Source of the DNA: Planctomycetota bacterium
Lineage (GTDB): Bacteria; Planctomycetota; UBA1135; UBA2386
Reading direction: 5' to 3'
DNA length: 6,805 bases
Assembly: GCA_020425885.1 (NCBI GenBank)
Contig: JAGQRA010000618.1
Span: 1-6,805, forward strand
Shown in pieces: positions 4,625 to 6,805 of the stretch; position 1 is the stretch's first letter; every line of letters begins with the position of its first letter. A model generated the notes under the pieces. It made no database searches. It was not told where the DNA came from and worked only from the letters and a program-made list of their open reading frames with translations. The position numbers and the translations under genes are program-made.

Positions 4625-6805
4625 ATGTTCCGGATGTCCAGACTCACACTGTTGGTGGCGTTGGCCGCCGCGATCTTCGCCCCCGCAACCGCGGCCCAGA
4701 CCTACTACCACGGCCAGGTCCTCGGCTTCCACCTGGCCCGCTATGCGACGCTGAAGCCGGCCGGCTACCGGCTGGTGTCGATCGATGTCGCCGGGGACCT
4801 GAGCACCCAGCGTTGGTCCGCGGTCTGGGAGCAGGGTTCCGGTGCCGACTGGGTCGGCGAATTCGGACTCGACGTCGGCACGTTCGTGAGCTGGCGCAAC
4901 ACGCAGCTGGCGGCCGGCTACCGCGACCAGTTGCTGACCTCGTCGGGGGACGGCACCAACCGCGTCTACGGCGCGGTGATGGTGCGGCACAACCGGACCT
5001 CGTTCTGCTACTGGGACCTGAGCCCCACCTCGCTACAGAACTACGTCGACCTGCACGAGGCCAACGGTCTGTTGATGACGTCGCTCAGCGTCCACGGCAC
5101 CGCGGCCAGCCCGCGCTACGCGGCCGTCTTCGTCGAGAACCCCGAACGCGTGCGCTGGGGCTACACCGTCGGCGACACGGCGGCCCAGCACCAGACGAAG
5201 TTCGACGTCTTCGTGCAGGACTGTTGGGCAAGACCGGCGCTCGTGACCATGTCCGATTCGCACGCCTATGCGACGATCTACACCGACGACCAGATCGGCG
5301 AATGGGCCGCGCGCCACGACATGACGGCGGCGGGCTTCAACAACGAGGTGGCGACGCTCGGCGGCCAGGGCTACCAGCCGCATCAGATCCAGGTCGGGGG
5401 CACCGGCGCCAATGCGCGCTACGCGGCGCTGTTCGTGCGCAACCAGCCGGCGCAGCCGGTGGTGACGCTGACCGGACAGGCGGTGCCCGTGTTCGATCCG
5501 ATCGACGAGCTCATGATCGGCAACCCCGGCACGCGGGTCGACGGCTTCATGCAGGAGAACAACGTGCGCCAGGCCGGCATCGCGATCGCGCGCAACGGCC
5601 GGCTCGTGTTCGCGCGCGGCTACACCTGGGGAGTGCCCGGGGTCCCCGTGACGCAGCCAACGACGCCGTTCCGGCTCGCCAGCTGCACCAAGCCGATCAC
5701 GGCGATGGCGATCTTCAAACTGACCGAACAGTCGCGCACGTTCTCGACCAGCACCTACCTCACGAACGCGGTGCCGCTCGGCACCCCGCTCGATCCGCAG
5801 GTGAACAACATCCGCATGTTCCACCTGCTCAACCACACCTCCGGCTACGACCAGGGCTGGCCTTGGAACGTCACCAACAAGCTGGCCCAGGCGCAATCGT
5901 CGATCCAGACCCAGATGCTCGACTTTGCGCCAGGCAGCCAGACCGTCTACTCGAACGCCGCGTATCAGATGCTCGGCGTCGTCGTCGAGCAGCAGTCCGG
6001 GCAGAGCTACCTCAACTTCGTCCGCCAGAACCTTCTGCTGCCGCTCGGCGTCTTCAACTGCTCGCTGCACAGCACCGCTCCGGTAGCGAACCACGTGCGC
6101 TGTCAGGAGGGAGGCTGGGGCGGCAGCCGCCTGCTGCAGATCGGCGCGAGCGCGGTGCTGCCCGGCAACCCGCTGGTCAACCGCGCCTACTCCTTCAGCC
6201 CGCTGCACGGCGACGCGTCTGGCGGACTCATGCTGTCGCCCGTCGATTACGTGCGCCTCCTGTCCGGAGTGTTCGATCAGGACATCACCGCCTCCGTGTT
6301 CCAACCGACGACGCGGACTTCGCTCGAGGCGATGATCCAGCAGACCGGCCGCACCGGCGGTTGGGACTTCAGTAGCCAGCGCAGCGCCAACGGCGTCCCC
6401 TACAAGTACTACGAGAAGGGCGGCCTGTGGATGAGCGCGCACACCTACGTCGTGCGCCGCACCGACGGCATCTCGATGGCGTTGTTCAACACCGGCCCGG
6501 GCGCGATCCCGGTCAACGACGTCAACAACCTGATCGACCAGATCACGGCCTGGCCGCAGCACGACCTGTTCCCGAACTACGGCCTGGCGGCGTTCCCGCG
6601 CACGAGCCCGGGTTCGGTGACCGCGTTCGGCGCCAGCTGTCCGGGCAGCAACGGCCTGCCGACGCACACGTCGATCGGCTTGCCCGAGGTCGGTTTCGCC
6701 CAGGACTTCCTGCTCGGCAGCGGACCGGCCAGCTCGGTGGCGCTGCTGCTGCTCGGCATCGACAACACGCAGTACAACGGTCAGCGGTTGCCGGCCGGTC
6801 TCGGC
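4625..6805 (+). CDS. Secreted beta-lactamase-fold serine hydrolase with N-terminal BTRD1/polyglycine-hydrolase-like repeats (3' end beyond the window)
   Basis: The frame is open for 727 codons to the right edge. Residues 1-25 form a signal peptide (MFRMSRLTLLVALAAAIF..., cleavage near TAA-Q). Residues about 26-280 hold roughly five degenerate repeats of 45-55 residues, each with a GYR-type turn and an aromatic-AVW/AVF strand: GYRLVSID (47) with WSAVW (64-68), GYRDQLL (98) with YGAVMVR, GLLMTSLS (148) with RYAAVFVE, a weak fourth copy (RPALVTM ... YATIYTD), and GYQPHQIQV (249) with RYAALFVRN. They resemble bacterial tandem repeat domain 1 and the front half of polyglycine hydrolases. Residues about 290-645 are the class C beta-lactamase/DD-peptidase fold: SCTK (Ser353 nucleophile, Lys356), YSN (Tyr442-Asn444), HGDASGG (528-534), and a third motif that is probably KGG (598-600). 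From about residue 665 the module FGASCPG...VALLLLGIDN begins, matching the C-terminus of the Kelch protein. A secreted peptidase or esterase is likely; the substrate is unknown. True beta-lactam resistance is unlikely. Confidence 0.9.
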   Translation, partial: MFRMSRLTLLVALAAAIFAPATAAQTYYHGQVLGFHLARYATLKPAGYRLVSIDVAGDLSTQRWSAVWEQGSGADWVGEFGLDVGTFVSWRNTQLAAGYRDQLLTSSGDGTNRVYGAVMVRHNRTSFCYWDLSPTSLQNYVDLHEANGLLMTSLSVHGTAASPRYAAVFVENPERVRWGYTVGDTAAQHQTKFDVFVQDCWARPALVTMSDSHAYATIYTDDQIGEWAARHDMTAAGFNNEVATLGGQGYQPHQIQVGGTGANARYAALFVRNQPAQPVVTLTGQAVPVFDPIDELMIGNPGTRVDGFMQENNVRQAGIAIARNGRLVFARGYTWGVPGVPVTQPTTPFRLASCTKPITAMAIFKLTEQSRTFSTSTYLTNAVPLGTPLDPQVNNIRMFHLLNHTSGYDQGWPWNVTNKLAQAQSSIQTQMLDFAPGSQTVYSNAAYQMLGVVVEQQSGQSYLNFVRQNLLLPLGVFNCSLHSTAPVANHVRCQEGGWGGSRLLQIGASAVLPGNPLVNRAYSFSPLHGDASGGLMLSPVDYVRLLSGVFDQDITASVFQPTTRTSLEAMIQQTGRTGGWDFSSQRSANGVPYKYYEKGGLWMSAHTYVVRRTDGISMALFNTGPGAIPVNDVNNLIDQITAWPQHDLFPNYGLAAFPRTSPGSVTAFGASCPGSNGLPTHTSIGLPEVGFAQDFLLGSGPASSVALLLLGIDNTQYNGQRLPAGLG

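Noticed and set aside
3605..4990. Long minus-strand open frame opposite the sigma factor gene and the start of the serine hydrolase
   Set aside because: It is low-complexity and rich in Arg, Ala and Pro, and conflicts with the sigma factor, whose domains are complete.
4813..6375. Plus-strand open frame out of phase inside the serine hydrolase gene, and a minus-strand frame at 5033-6667
   Set aside because: Both overlap the 727-codon frame that carries the signal peptide, SxxK and YxN motifs; they have Arg-rich compositions without motifs.
4625..6805. Antibiotic-resistance beta-lactamase
   Set aside because: The fold is shared, but the N-terminal repeats, extra C-terminal module and altered third motif point to a secreted peptidase or esterase.
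1..6805. CRISPR arrays, tRNA or rRNA genes, insertion sequences, integrase or attachment sites
   Set aside because: No evenly spaced direct repeats, cloverleaf-like segments, transposase-like proteins or flanking duplications were seen.

Overview
The window is GC-rich and gene-dense, and carries five protein genes with short gaps between them. I infer a bacterium of the Planctomycetota or a similar lineage. The grounds are an ECF sigma factor of the planctomycete style, several genes without a Shine-Dalgarno sequence, and two secreted proteins that end in the same Cys-containing C-terminal module (GSGC/GASC ... LG.DN) of a kind I associate with large-genome planctomycetes. This assignment comes from recognition and not from a database search.

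Layout. Positions 1-802 (minus strand, running off the left edge) encode a family 2 glycosyltransferase of the dolichol/polyprenyl-phosphate hexose synthase type. A GC-rich gap of about 80 bp with two hairpins separates it from a secreted six-bladed Kelch-type beta-propeller protein (885-2420, minus). A 144-bp gap with no clear signal follows. Next is a secreted M20D-type metallo-amidohydrolase (2565-3836, minus). A 106-bp divergent promoter region (3837-3942) contains a striking inverted duplication: a box of about 20 bp, itself nearly palindromic, occurs once in front of each divergent start codon. To its right are an ECF sigma factor (3943-4527, plus), an intergenic dyad (4554-4578), and a large secreted serine hydrolase with the SxxK fold (4625-6805, plus, cut by the right edge). 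That hydrolase carries N-terminal repeats resembling bacterial tandem repeat domain 1/polyglycine hydrolase and the start of the same C-terminal module seen in the Kelch protein.

How the genes may work together. Three of the five products have clear signal peptides (Kelch protein, amidohydrolase, serine hydrolase), so the locus is mainly about the cell envelope or exterior. The matched boxes in front of the sigma factor and the amidohydrolase suggest that the two share one regulator, possibly the sigma factor itself by autoregulation. The sigma factor has no adjacent anti-sigma gene. The serine hydrolase lies downstream of the sigma factor on the same strand but has its own strong ribosome binding site and a possible operator, so it may be read through or separately controlled. 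I see no CRISPR array, tRNA, rRNA, insertion sequence or phage gene.
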